Source of the DNA: an uncultured Anaerolineae bacterium
GTDB lineage: Bacteria; Chloroflexota; Anaerolineae; Aggregatilineales; Phototrophicaceae
DNA: 64,000 nucleotides
Reading direction: 5' to 3'
Assembly: GCA_937944445.1 (NCBI GenBank)
Contig: CALDYP010000011.1
Coordinates: 171,553 to 235,552 of the forward strand
Below, one piece after another: positions 21,431 through 30,160 of this stretch. The position numbers and the translations under genes are program-made. Position 1 is the first letter of the stretch. Every line of letters begins with the position of its first letter. Under the pieces are notes generated by a model. The model was not told the origin of the DNA, made no database searches, and was given only the letters and a program-made list of their open reading frames with translations.

Positions 21431-21988
21431 ATGCTATCTTATGAGAAATATCTGAAGGAAGTCTTGATCGACGCGCAGACGCTGCAACAGCGCGTGGCAG
21501 AATTGGGCGAGCAGCTTTCGCGTGATTATGCAAACAGCCCTGATCTTGTGTTGATCTGCATTTTGAAAGGGGGCGTGATGTTCCTAACGGATCTGACGCG
21601 CCATTTGACCGTGCCGCACGAGATCGACTTCATGGCCGCGAGCAGCTATGGGCGCGGTGGGCGCGCCTCGACTGGCAGCGTGCGCATCGAGATGGACACC
21701 CGCGCTCAAATCAGCGGGCGTGATGTGGTGGTGATAGAGGACATCATCGACAGCGGCCACACGCTGCACTTCGTCCTTCAGACCCTGCAAGCGCGCAGCC
21801 CGCGATCGCTGCGGTTGTGTACGCTGCTGGACAAAGCATCGCGGCGGGAAGTTAATCTGCAAAGCGACTACGTCGGGTTCACCATTGAGAATAAGTTCGT
21901 ATTTGGGTATGGATTAGACCTTGACGAGAAATATCGTAATTTGCCCTTCATCGGGGTGGTGGACGAGGCAGCGCTGAGAGATGGCTGA
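21431..21988 (+). CDS. hpt: Hypoxanthine phosphoribosyltransferase
   Basis: The 185-residue purine-salvage enzyme has the PRPP-binding motif VVVIEDIIDSGHTL (about 98-111), the upstream CILKGGVMFLTDL loop, and the C-terminal VGFTIENKFVFGYGLD segment typical of bacterial Hpt. Family members are about 180 residues. The start MLSYEKYL is chosen by homology; a longer in-frame reading would add an atypical, Cys-rich extension. Its end overlaps cca by eight bases. Confidence 0.93.
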   Translation: MLSYEKYLKEVLIDAQTLQQRVAELGEQLSRDYANSPDLVLICILKGGVMFLTDLTRHLTVPHEIDFMAASSYGRGGRASTGSVRIEMDTRAQISGRDVVVIEDIIDSGHTLHFVLQTLQARSPRSLRLCTLLDKASRREVNLQSDYVGFTIENKFVFGYGLDLDEKYRNLPFIGVVDEAALRDG

Positions 21989-23456
21989 TCCGACCCCACG
22001 CGCGCCCTTGCAGCGCCCTCTGCTGTGGCCAGATGAGGTGTTCGACCTTCAAGAACGGCTGCTCGACGTGCGACCGGAAGAGCCGCTCTACCTCGTCGGC
22101 GGCGCAGTACGGGATGCGCTGCTGCATCGCCCGATCCCTGATTTAGACTTCGTCACGCCCAGCGATGCGGTGCGGTTGGCGCGACGGGTGGCGGATGCCC
22201 TCAACGCGGAAGTGTTCGTCATGGACGCTGAGCGCGGGGTTGCCCGCGTGCTGTATGAAAGCGCTAGTGGTCGCAAAGTGATGGACTTCACGCGGTTTCG
22301 TGGGGCTGACCTGCTGGCAGATTTGCAAGCGCGCGATTTTACAATCAACGCGCTGTGTGTGGACTTTCGCGGGGATCTGCAACAACTGATCGACCCCCTC
22401 AACGGTGAGCGAGACCTGCTCAACAAGCAGGTGCGCTTGTGCTCGTCCAATGCGCTGGCGGAGGACCCGCTGCGCGCGCTGCGCGCAGTGCGGCAGAGCG
22501 TGCAGCTTGGCTTTCGCTTGATGCCTGACGTGGTGCAAGCGGTTCGTGAGGCTGCCCCTCATCTTGTGCGAGTGTCAAAAGAGCGGCTGCGTGATGAGTT
22601 CTTCAAGCTGTTAAGCCTTGAGAACGTTGACGCTGGCTTGCGCGTGCTGCAAGCCCTAAAGCTGCTGGAATACGTTATGCCCGGGCTGGGACAGCTCGTC
22701 AACCGTGAGCAGCCCCCCCCGTGTGTGTTCGACGCATGGCAGCATACCCTTTATGCCATCGAGCGCTTGACAGCGATCTTGACCGCGATTAGCCCACGAC
22801 GCACTGACCAGACCGCGGCCTCGTTCGATCTGGGGATGTTGGTCATCCAGCTTGATCGCTATCGTCGACAGCTGAACGAACATCTCAGTGAGCACTGGGC
22901 GAATGAGCGGTCTCATCAGGCGCTGCTGGTGCTGGCGACGCTGCTGCACCGCGTGGAGGGTCATGCAGCTGGCGAACCTCTTACGCCAGTGTCTATGGCG
23001 GAGCGCGCCGCCGATGATCTGCGCCTCTCCAACGCGGAGAAGAAGCGGCTCGTTCAGATTGTGGGATCGTTTGCGACGATTGATGAGCTGCCGAGTTATG
23101 ACCTGCTCGCGTCGCACCGTTACTGGTTTATGCTGGGCGGGGCAGGCATTGACGCGCTGCTAGTCGGCATGGCGCACATCTTGGCGACATACGGGTCGCA
23201 TCTGCCACAAGATCTATGGTTGCAGCGCGTTGATCTGGCAGTTCATTTGCTATCAGATTACTTTGATCGCTACGAGCAGGTAGTAAACCCGCCGGTGCTG
23301 GTTGATGGCAACGAACTCATGCGCCTGTTGGGCCTTCCTTCTGGGCCGCAGGTAGGACAACTGCTGACAGCGCTGCGTGAGGCGCAGGTGCTCGGCAATG
23401 TGACGGACGTTGAGAGCGCGGTACGTTACGCGCGGGGCGCGCTGGGGGGCCTTTAG
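21981..23456 (+). CDS. cca: CCA tRNA nucleotidyltransferase / poly(A) polymerase family
   Basis: The 491-residue class-II nucleotidyltransferase shows YLVGGAVRDALLHRPIPDLDF (the head motif with the DxD metal ligands). It then has RDFTINALCVDFRG, and the nucleotide-recognising EDPLRALRAVR. The C-terminal part has a degenerate HD-like region (VFDAWQHTLYAIERL). It probably adds or repairs tRNA 3' CCA, but poly(A) polymerase activity cannot be excluded from sequence. Convergent with rsmD, with a 4-bp overlap. Confidence 0.85.
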   Translation: MADPTPRAPLQRPLLWPDEVFDLQERLLDVRPEEPLYLVGGAVRDALLHRPIPDLDFVTPSDAVRLARRVADALNAEVFVMDAERGVARVLYESASGRKVMDFTRFRGADLLADLQARDFTINALCVDFRGDLQQLIDPLNGERDLLNKQVRLCSSNALAEDPLRALRAVRQSVQLGFRLMPDVVQAVREAAPHLVRVSKERLRDEFFKLLSLENVDAGLRVLQALKLLEYVMPGLGQLVNREQPPPCVFDAWQHTLYAIERLTAILTAISPRRTDQTAASFDLGMLVIQLDRYRRQLNEHLSEHWANERSHQALLVLATLLHRVEGHAAGEPLTPVSMAERAADDLRLSNAEKKRLVQIVGSFATIDELPSYDLLASHRYWFMLGGAGIDALLVGMAHILATYGSHLPQDLWLQRVDLAVHLLSDYFDRYEQVVNPPVLVDGNELMRLLGLPSGPQVGQLLTALREAQVLGNVTDVESAVRYARGALGGL

Positions 23457-24022
23457 CTGCTGGGCGCATCTCGTCTCTCAAAGAACCACAGCAAAGTGTT
23501 GCCGTAGCGCCGTTCGTCGTAGGCGGCAAAGTGTGCCAGTTCTATGGTCTCTTTTTCGCGGGGGTGAATCTGCACGATAGCGATTCCGTCAACATCAAGC
23601 AGGTTGGGGTTGGCGTCGAGCAGTTTCAACGCTTCCAGCCACAGCCCTTTGTACTGCGGCGGCGCGATGTAAATGTAGTCGAACGGCGTCTGAGCAGGCC
23701 GCCGCAGGAAGTCGAAAGCGTCGATCGCCAGCACCTCGGCGCGATCATCAAGCTGAGTGTGCTGCAAATTATCGCGCAGGATGCCCAACGCGACGCGGTC
23801 AAGCTCGCAGAAGGTGGCATGCGCCGCGCCACGGCTCAACGCTTCAATGCCGACGCTGCCCGTGCCGCCGAACAGATCAAGAAACCGTGAGTTGGCGACG
23901 AAGCTGCCCAATATAGAGAAGAGCGCCTCCTTGACGCGATCCATAATCGGGCGCGTGCTGTTACCCGGGACGGATTTGAGCTTGCGGCCACGGGCTGTGC
24001 CGGCAATCACACGGAGCGACAT
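23453..24022 (-). CDS. rsmD: 16S rRNA (guanine966-N2)-methyltransferase
   Basis: The 189-residue protein has the characteristic RsmD N-terminus (RVIAGTARGRKL; STRPIMDRVKEALFSIL) and a SAM-binding loop FLDLFGGTGSVGIEALSRGA. The catalytic motif IV reads YIAPPQY where DPPY is usual, so the first Asp is replaced by Ala. It probably modifies G966 of 16S rRNA. It starts 8 bp after the uroporphyrinogen-decarboxylase-family gene. Confidence 0.88.
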   Translation of the reverse strand: MSLRVIAGTARGRKLKSVPGNSTRPIMDRVKEALFSILGSFVANSRFLDLFGGTGSVGIEALSRGAAHATFCELDRVALGILRDNLQHTQLDDRAEVLAIDAFDFLRRPAQTPFDYIYIAPPQYKGLWLEALKLLDANPNLLDVDGIAIVQIHPREKETIELAHFAAYDERRYGNTLLWFFERRDAPSS

Positions 24023-24030
24023 AATCGAAG

Positions 24031-25017
24031 TTACCTCACAGTTGGTTGCACAAAGTCACGCACAGCATATAAGTTTGAAAGGGGCGTCGTCAGCTTGATC
24101 GGGCCGTCACAGCTCAAGATGAGTCGTCGTCCACCTGTCGCGGTCAGCACTTGGCGCAAAGTCTCATGGAGGCCGTTCGGCGTTGAATCGTGCAGATGCT
24201 GAGACGACAACCCCGCCATCAAACCGACGCGCACTAGACTGCCGACGGTTTCGATCGCTTGATTGCGGATGGATGAATCCCAATTGAGCGCTTTCAAGCC
24301 GAGTTCCTGCCCAAGCTGGAACATTGCGCTCTCCCCGCGCAGCCAAGCGATGTTCAGCCACCATGTCGTCGGCAGTGCCGTGAGCACCTGTCGATCAAAC
24401 GGCAAGGCGATGCTGCGATACTCTGCCTCCGCGAGCAACTCATGCGAGGCGTCCATCGCATAGTAGATGCCAGCCAGCGGCATGCGACGCAGCGCGTCGA
24501 TCAAGCGCACAGTGGATTCAGCGAGCGTCGTCAACCCTGACATGAAGCGATCACGATGCGTGCGCATCTGCCGCAGCACAGCATCGCGCCCGACCATCTG
24601 CAAAGCTTGGGTAAATGGGCTGTAAATAACCTGTACGACGGGCACTTGTTCGAAGTTCACGGCGCGGCTTAACAAGTTCAACATGTCGATCTGCTTGGCA
24701 AGGTCGCCACGTGTTGGGTCAAGTGGGCGGAGTTCTGTCCAGTCAAGTGAGCGCTTGATCGGCTGCTTTGTGACGGTACGTCCACCCCGTAGATCTCCAT
24801 CAAAGCTGTCAACGAGGCCGTAATCTGTTAGCAAGAAGTGAGGCGAGGACGGGGCAACGCAGATGTCCCAGTTGTAATCACCCTGCCAGAAAGACACACA
24901 GCGCGCGAGGTCAGCCGCACGTTGATCGTCCCCCGGCCAATGACGCCACAAACAAACCGGCACTTGGCCAAGGGCCTCACCGGCAAGGGCTGCGTTTACC
25001 CGTTCACGTTTGTCCAC
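24031..25017 (-). CDS. Uroporphyrinogen decarboxylase-family protein
   Basis: The 328-residue protein begins with the family hallmark KRERVNAALAGEALGQVPV, followed by the WRHWPGDDQ segment seen in URO-D/MtaA-type proteins. The first-position arginines typical of true HemE (RQAGR) are absent. It is therefore more likely a paralogue acting on a methylated or one-carbon substrate than a haem enzyme, which is inference. It lies between a small TPR gene and rsmD, all on the minus strand with short spacers. Confidence 0.72.
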   Translation of the reverse strand: MDKRERVNAALAGEALGQVPVCLWRHWPGDDQRAADLARCVSFWQGDYNWDICVAPSSPHFLLTDYGLVDSFDGDLRGGRTVTKQPIKRSLDWTELRPLDPTRGDLAKQIDMLNLLSRAVNFEQVPVVQVIYSPFTQALQMVGRDAVLRQMRTHRDRFMSGLTTLAESTVRLIDALRRMPLAGIYYAMDASHELLAEAEYRSIALPFDRQVLTALPTTWWLNIAWLRGESAMFQLGQELGLKALNWDSSIRNQAIETVGSLVRVGLMAGLSSQHLHDSTPNGLHETLRQVLTATGGRRLILSCDGPIKLTTPLSNLYAVRDFVQPTVR

Positions 25018-25028
25018 AGATTGAGCTT

Positions 25029-25388
25029 TCAGCTCATCTCGGCGATGCGCTGTTTGATCATCGTGCCGAGCATCATGAAGCGGTCGTCTTCTTCGTCTAC
25101 AAGGTTATTGATCTCACCCTGTCCTTTGACCATTTCGAAGGATTCAGCTGCTAAGGCTGCTGCTTGGTTGAACGCTTTCAGGGCTGCCTCTTTGTTGCCC
25201 AGCGCGCGTTCAGACAAGCCCAGCCCATAGTAAATATCTACAATGTGATGGAGGGCCGCTTCAGTGCGCTCAAGTCGCTCAGCCTCTTTAGCGAGATCTT
25301 GAAAAGCTCGGGCTGCTTCGCGCCAATCGCGCTGGCGCTGATAGTGCCACGCTTCGCCGATGCGACGGGATAGATCGTTAAGGTTCAT
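25029..25388 (-). CDS. Small TPR-like helical protein
   Basis: The 119-residue protein is built from helix-turn-helix repeats resembling two to three TPR motifs (AWHYQRQRDWREAARAFQDL; YYGLGLSERALGNKEAALKA). TPR proteins mediate protein contacts; no partner can be named. First gene of the minus-strand run leading to rsmD, with its own promoter just upstream. Confidence 0.65.
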   Translation of the reverse strand: MNLNDLSRRIGEAWHYQRQRDWREAARAFQDLAKEAERLERTEAALHHIVDIYYGLGLSERALGNKEAALKAFNQAAALAAESFEMVKGQGEINNLVDEEDDRFMMLGTMIKQRIAEMS

Positions 25389-25429
25389 GAGGGAATCTCT
25401 TTCTTGATGTTCAGTACGTTGCAGCGTTT

Positions 25430-25458
25430 AGTGTAACGAGTAGTTGAAGCTGCGACAA
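25430..25458 (-). promoter_or_regulatory. Promoter of the TPR/URO-D/rsmD run
   Basis: On the minus strand TTGTCG (25458-25453) and TACACT (25435-25430) are 17 bp apart, about 42 bp upstream of the TPR start codon. The rest of the 25389-25614 gap contains GC-rich imperfect repeats but no clear terminator or RNA gene. Confidence 0.6.
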
Positions 25459-25614
25459 GCGGGGTAATTTCGTCGGGAGTGTCTAAATTCGAACAGAGGA
25501 CTCATCCAGCCCCCTTCAGGGAGCGCGCCCTAGCCGAGTGCTTCAGCGCGCGGCGCGACGGTAAAGGCCGATGACTGTCTGTTTATCTTTAGACCCTCCC
25601 AATTTCGTCAAGCT

Positions 25615-27882
25615 CTAGCGGGTTAGGATTTGTGGCAGCGTGAGTTGTGTACCGAGGCGCGTGCCGCGCTGGTCGAAAAAGGTGAGCGCGCGGCTGGTCG
25701 TGCAGTTTGTGCCATGCGCTGTGCATGGGAAGACGCGCAGCATCAGCGTGTAGCGCCTGTCTCTTGGAACAGACGAGAGATCGAGTTGAAGGTAGGTTGT
25801 GTAGTAGCGGTTGGTTTGCCAAGCAGACGTTGGGATGCGGGTGAGCGGCATTGCCTCCGATGATGTGACAACCTCTCCGGTTATGCTGACGAGGGAACTG
25901 CTGATGAATAGCAGATCGCTCAACGGGCGAGAGACGCGCCAGTGAAGCATCACGTTGAGCAGATCAGCCTGTTCGGTGTTCATCTGGTAGGCGAGCAGTT
26001 GCAGCGGGCTGCTGCTTGAATAGTTGAGCGCCGCGCTTCCGATGAGGCCGACGCCGGGGGCTGGCCTGATGGCAGGCAGAAACCGATTGCTCGACAGGGT
26101 AACTGCAATCAGCGCTAAGCTGCCACCGACAACCGCCACACGTCGCAGGTCATCGGTGGCGAGCAGCGGCGGGAAGTGCGAACGCCACTCCTTGCGCCGA
26201 TGCTGCCAGCGCCAAATCAAGAGCAGCATCCCCAGCCCCACGAGGCTAATGGCCGCGCCTGCTTGGCGTGTGGTTGTCGTGCCGAAGTAGATGAAAAGCT
26301 CACTGCCGCGTGTGGGCGGCAGTGAAAAGAGGTAGCCGGTGGTCTCTTGGTTGGGGGTCAAGTCGATTGGGCGGGCATCGAGGCTGGCCTGCCACCCCAC
26401 AAAGGGGTTTACTGTGTATTGGGCGTTGAGCGGGCTTGCGCTGGCGATTGTGTAGGTGCTGCTGTGACTTTGAGCGCGAAGCAGCACGGCCTTGTCTGGT
26501 GTGCCGTTTAGCAGTGTGAGGCGATCAGGCAGCCCGCGGGTGTAGGCGGTCAACAAGGATGAGTTGGGGCCGTTTGCCAGAGGAACGTGGCCGGGGATGC
26601 TCACGCCAGTTGGGACGCCCGCAATGCCGTATCCGCGAAGCTCAAAGAGAAGCTGGCCTTGTTCATTCAAGACGACAGACAGCGGCTGCCGTTGAAAGGC
26701 AAGGTAAACGGGCGTGTAGGCGGCGGCGATGCCGACCAGCGCGAGGATGTAGCCGTAGCGCTGGCGGCGAGGCGTGCCGAGGGCGGGCAAGAGCGCAGCG
26801 CCTGACAGCGCAGCGCACCATGCAAAGGCAGCCGCTAGACTCGCTGCTTGCAGAACGATGACGCTAGCTGCAACGCCTATGGCTATGCCGCCCCAAACGA
26901 GGCCAAAAGGTTGAACGCGCCGCGTCGTCAACTGTGTGACTAGTGCGCAGCACCCAAGCCCAACAAGAGCAATTCCAGCAGTTGGCTGAGCAGGCGGGGT
27001 GGCCGCGATTGGATCAGGCGTGGTAAACGGGGCAATCAAGCTCAGCCAGTGAATAAACGCAGATTGGCTTGTCGGGAACTGCTGCCATGTGACAGCGTCG
27101 GCTTCAAGCGCGGCTGGCAGCCAGTAGAACGCGCTGAGCGCTCCACCGCAGAGCAGCGCGATGAGAAGGTGCGGCCACAGGCGGCGCACGCTGTTGAATC
27201 GCAGGGCGCACGCTCCTACCCCCAACACGAGAGCAAGCGGCGTGGACAAGGTTGGATCGCACAGCAGCAGCAGAGCAAACACACACACCAGCAGTGGCAA
27301 ATCAAGCGCGCTGGTTTCGCGCAGCGTGCGATCCAGCGCCCAGATAAATACAGGCAGCAGACCCGTGGCTAGCATCGTCGGGACATCGCCCAAATGATAA
27401 GGCAGCAGCCAACTGAACGCTGGACTAAGCAAAAAAGCGAGCGCCCCAACAAAAGCGGCCCGCGCCCCCAAATGCTGCAAAATGTAGGCGTAGGTGGCCG
27501 TTCCGCCCAAGACGAGCGCGGCGCTCATCAACACCCCAACGCTGACTGCGACGCTGTCGGTGAAGAGCAAGGTCAGCAGGGCGGTGCTGTAGGACGCCAG
27601 CGGCGGCGAGAAGTGCAGGATCGGCGCGCCGTAGCCATACACAGCGTGGGGCGACCAGCGGGGGTAGAGCACCCCTTCCAACAAGCTGATTGTTGTATCA
27701 TGAGCGCGGAATGCGAGGTGAATGCTGTCATTTTCTGGTGTGAGCATGCCTCCTGACCAATAGGGCAGGCTCACGATGAACGCAGCGATCGCAACGATGA
27801 TGCCGCCCCAGTCCAATCCGCGGTTGGCGCTGCGAATCCAGTTCGGAATTTGATCTTCGGGTATAACGAGTTGGCTGTGCAT
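25615..27882 (-). CDS. Polytopic membrane protein, PTPS-related/GT-C-like
   Basis: The 755-residue protein has about a dozen hydrophobic segments. The N-terminal motif is characteristic of the '6-pyruvoyl-tetrahydropterin synthase-related' membrane domain (ENDSIHLAFRAHDTTISLLE; LYPRWSPHAVYGYGAPILHF). A beta-rich extracytoplasmic C-terminal part follows. This architecture resembles GT-C fold glycosyltransferases or YfhO-like proteins that act on lipid-linked sugars; activity here is unproven. The Glu/Asp near residue 50 would be the equivalent of the GT-C catalytic acid. Transcribed alone. Confidence 0.6.
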   Translation of the reverse strand: MHSQLVIPEDQIPNWIRSANRGLDWGGIIVAIAAFIVSLPYWSGGMLTPENDSIHLAFRAHDTTISLLEGVLYPRWSPHAVYGYGAPILHFSPPLASYSTALLTLLFTDSVAVSVGVLMSAALVLGGTATYAYILQHLGARAAFVGALAFLLSPAFSWLLPYHLGDVPTMLATGLLPVFIWALDRTLRETSALDLPLLVCVFALLLLCDPTLSTPLALVLGVGACALRFNSVRRLWPHLLIALLCGGALSAFYWLPAALEADAVTWQQFPTSQSAFIHWLSLIAPFTTPDPIAATPPAQPTAGIALVGLGCCALVTQLTTRRVQPFGLVWGGIAIGVAASVIVLQAASLAAAFAWCAALSGAALLPALGTPRRQRYGYILALVGIAAAYTPVYLAFQRQPLSVVLNEQGQLLFELRGYGIAGVPTGVSIPGHVPLANGPNSSLLTAYTRGLPDRLTLLNGTPDKAVLLRAQSHSSTYTIASASPLNAQYTVNPFVGWQASLDARPIDLTPNQETTGYLFSLPPTRGSELFIYFGTTTTRQAGAAISLVGLGMLLLIWRWQHRRKEWRSHFPPLLATDDLRRVAVVGGSLALIAVTLSSNRFLPAIRPAPGVGLIGSAALNYSSSSPLQLLAYQMNTEQADLLNVMLHWRVSRPLSDLLFISSSLVSITGEVVTSSEAMPLTRIPTSAWQTNRYYTTYLQLDLSSVPRDRRYTLMLRVFPCTAHGTNCTTSRALTFFDQRGTRLGTQLTLPQILTR

Positions 27883-27926
27883 ACGCTAAGATTGTAGGCA
27901 AAGAAGATGGTTGAGGCAATGCAGGC

Positions 27927-28352
27927 GTGTTGACAGTACGCCATGTTACATTAGATGATCTGCCCACTCTGTTCCAATATTGGTGTGATTTAGAGACGCT
28001 GCGGTCTAGCTTGTATCGCGCGTCTGCGCCGATGCTGGATCAAGAGGTGTGGACGCTGTCCAACTGCCACACAGTGGGGTGGGTGGTTGAGGCCTCGAGT
28101 GTGGTCGGTGGCCTCCTGTATGAACAACAGGGAGGTGTGGCATTTGTGCGGCATTTGCTGGTAGACCTGCACACGACACAAACGCGGGCTGTTGGCGCTG
28201 CGCTGTGGCGTGAAGCAGTGTCGGCGTGGCGCGAGATGAGTGTCTATCAGGTTGAAGCCTGCGCCGAAGCGCGCCTGCCAGTAGAAGAAGCGTTCTGGCG
28301 CGCGTGTGGTGCGCGACAAATCGAGGGGAGGTATGTCGTTCAGCTATGCTAA
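27927..28352 (+). CDS. GNAT-family acetyltransferase, degenerate
   Basis: The 141-residue protein has GNAT-like organisation (LTVRHVTLDDLPTLFQYW at the start; the core strand VAFVRHLLVDLHTTQTRAVGAAL). The usual RxxGxG acetyl-CoA loop is not conserved, so it may be non-catalytic. The start is GTG at 27927 or the adjacent TTG. It overlaps the next GNAT gene by seven bases, so the two are probably translated together and may form a pair. Confidence 0.55.
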   Translation: MLTVRHVTLDDLPTLFQYWCDLETLRSSLYRASAPMLDQEVWTLSNCHTVGWVVEASSVVGGLLYEQQGGVAFVRHLLVDLHTTQTRAVGAALWREAVSAWREMSVYQVEACAEARLPVEEAFWRACGARQIEGRYVVQLC

Positions 28353-28843
28353 TTCGAGTTGCGCAGGCAGAAGATTGTGAGCGGATTGGCGCGCTGTGGT
28401 CGCAGTTGGTGGCGTACCATCGATCATTAGACGCTGTCATGCCTGAAGCGGCACAGGACGGGCCACAGCGCTACGCGGCGCGCATTCAGAGCCTTCTCAA
28501 CGATCCATATAGTCGTACTTATGTGGCAGTCGTTGATGAGGAAATCGTAGGCTACATCACTGGCATGATTGCCGACATGCGCCTTGAGATGTTCACCGCG
28601 GAGGTGACCGGTTTCATCGGGGATGTGTTCGTAGACGAGGCCAACCGCGAGCGTGGCATCGGTCGGGCGTTGGTGCGCGCGATGGAGCAGTTCTTTGCCT
28701 CGCGCAATGTGTTCGAATACGAGTGGTTTGTGGCCAGCGCGAATGCTGCTGGGCAGGCCTTCTGGCGCAGCCTCGGCGCGCGCGAGGTGGTCGTCCGCAT
28801 GCGGAACCGCGTAGATCTTTCAGAGTCAGAGAGTGAGGCGTAA
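28346..28843 (+). CDS. GNAT-family N-acetyltransferase
   Basis: The 165-residue protein has a clear acetyl-CoA-binding motif (DEANRERGIGRALVRAME, about 93-110) after the strand GFIGDVFV. The C-terminal motif B is ASANAAGQAFWRSLGAREV. Substrate unknown. The start is the ATG at 28346 inside the end of the preceding GNAT gene. It is followed two bases later by the AlaX gene. Confidence 0.8.
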   Translation: MLIRVAQAEDCERIGALWSQLVAYHRSLDAVMPEAAQDGPQRYAARIQSLLNDPYSRTYVAVVDEEIVGYITGMIADMRLEMFTAEVTGFIGDVFVDEANRERGIGRALVRAMEQFFASRNVFEYEWFVASANAAGQAFWRSLGAREVVVRMRNRVDLSESESEA

Positions 28844-28844
28844 G

Positions 28845-29555
28845 ATGCAGTTGATTTACCAGACGGACAGCTACTGCCGGTCGTTCGACGCGGAGGTGAC
28901 AGCCGTTGACGCGGCACAGAACGCGGTGCAGCTTTCGGCGACGGCCTTCTACCCGGGCGGAGGCGGCCAGCCGTGCGACACGGGGTTTCTCGTAGTCAAT
29001 GGCGAGATGCTGCCCGTTACGAAAGTGCAGAAAGGCAACTGGCACGTGTTAAACGGCGCGCTGCCTGCGGTCGGAACAGCAGTGCATGGGGAGATCGACT
29101 GGGAGAAGCGCTACCAGTTGATGCGCATCCACACCGCGCTGCATGTTTTATGCGGTGTGGTGTTCCGCACGTATGGCGCGCTGGTCACAGGCGGAGACAT
29201 GCAGCCGCTGCAGGGGCGTATGGATTTTGAGTTTGAACGCATGCAGCGGGAATTGGTGGACGACATCGAGGCGCGCATCAACGCTGAGGTGGCTGCTGGG
29301 CGTGAGGTGCGCGTGCAGGTGCTGCCTCGTGAAGAAGCGTTTCAGATCCCTGACTTGATCCGTACTAAGATCAACCTGCTGCCGGAGGGGATCACTGAAG
29401 TGCGGACGGTGGAAATCGTCGGGCTGGACTTGCAGGCCTGCGGTGGCACGCATCTCGCCAACACTTCTGAAATTGGCCGCCTGCGCATTAGCGACTACAA
29501 GAGCAAGGGCGGGATCAACAAACGCATTTACCTTGAAGTGGTGGACGCGCCATGA
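28845..29555 (+). CDS. AlaX-type alanyl-tRNA editing protein
   Basis: The 236-residue stand-alone editing protein removes mischarged Ser or Gly from tRNA-Ala in trans. It has the AlaRS editing-domain hallmarks: FYPGGGGQPCDTG (about 35-47), the zinc ligands in HTALH (His96, His100), and a second ligand pair in ACGGTHLANTSEIG. It lacks the C-terminal C-Ala-type extension, so it is a medium AlaX-M form. GAGG lies six bases upstream of the ATG. Its stop overlaps the next gene (ATGA). Confidence 0.88.
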   Translation: MQLIYQTDSYCRSFDAEVTAVDAAQNAVQLSATAFYPGGGGQPCDTGFLVVNGEMLPVTKVQKGNWHVLNGALPAVGTAVHGEIDWEKRYQLMRIHTALHVLCGVVFRTYGALVTGGDMQPLQGRMDFEFERMQRELVDDIEARINAEVAAGREVRVQVLPREEAFQIPDLIRTKINLLPEGITEVRTVEIVGLDLQACGGTHLANTSEIGRLRISDYKSKGGINKRIYLEVVDAP

Positions 29556-30160
29556 GGCAGCTTCATCCGGTGGGGCAGCGAGAGCGGTTTGTGCGGCGCG
29601 GAGCCTATCGCCGCCTCGTAGATGACAAAGTCATCGAGCAGTGGACGCTGCATGAGCTGGACGGCGCGTATCTCGCCCGCGTAGATCGAGAAGATGCCAA
29701 TGGGTTTACGCTGTATGAGGCGCTTTTTGACGCGAACGGTTGGCCAGTGCGCTTCAACGAAGAGCAGTTCAGCCCCAACGCAACGCGAACTCGCTTGCAT
29801 CGGTTGTTCCTTGATGGGGTGATGCAGACGACCATGAGCCAGAACACTCAGGCTGATGCGCAGGACGACGCCCTGCCTGCAAATGCCGTCCCGACCGATT
29901 GGCCGTGGATCGTGCAGGGGTTGGCTGCTCAGGCCGCCTTAGGTCTGGGCGGCGGCCAAGTGTTTGAGGTATCAACGGGGGAAGTCTGGCCGATTGCAGT
30001 GATAGCCCGCCATGATGGCGTGCAGGTGGTTCGGGTGGGCGCGCGGCGGTTGTGGATCGACGTGGTAGGGGTGACGCTGGCGGCAGAGGATGCGGCGGGC
30101 GAACGAATTTACTTGGATGATGGCAGCAGTAAGAGCAAAGTCTATGCGTCTGTTGAATGA
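29552..30160 (+). CDS. Conserved-looking protein of unknown function
   Basis: The 202-residue protein belongs to no family I recognise. It is soluble, lacks a signal peptide and has two beta-rich halves (RGAYRRLVDDKVIEQWTLHE; VWPIAVIARHDGVQVVRVGA) joined by an acidic, Gln/Ala/Asp-rich linker near residues 95-120. It overlaps the AlaX gene by four bases and the following TPR gene by 17 bases, so it belongs to one translational unit with them. Confidence 0.55.
   Translation: MRQLHPVGQRERFVRRGAYRRLVDDKVIEQWTLHELDGAYLARVDREDANGFTLYEALFDANGWPVRFNEEQFSPNATRTRLHRLFLDGVMQTTMSQNTQADAQDDALPANAVPTDWPWIVQGLAAQAALGLGGGQVFEVSTGEVWPIAVIARHDGVQVVRVGARRLWIDVVGVTLAAEDAAGERIYLDDGSSKSKVYASVE

Noticed and set aside
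25459..25614. tRNA or small RNA in the GC-rich gap after the membrane protein gene
   Set aside because: A TTCGAAC-like stretch was checked, but no cloverleaf stems or 3' acceptor pairing could be formed.
27104..27756. Alternative frames within the 755-residue membrane protein gene
   Set aside because: Their products are Arg/Gln-rich with no hydrophobic or domain pattern, whereas the minus-strand frame shows a coherent multi-TM protein.
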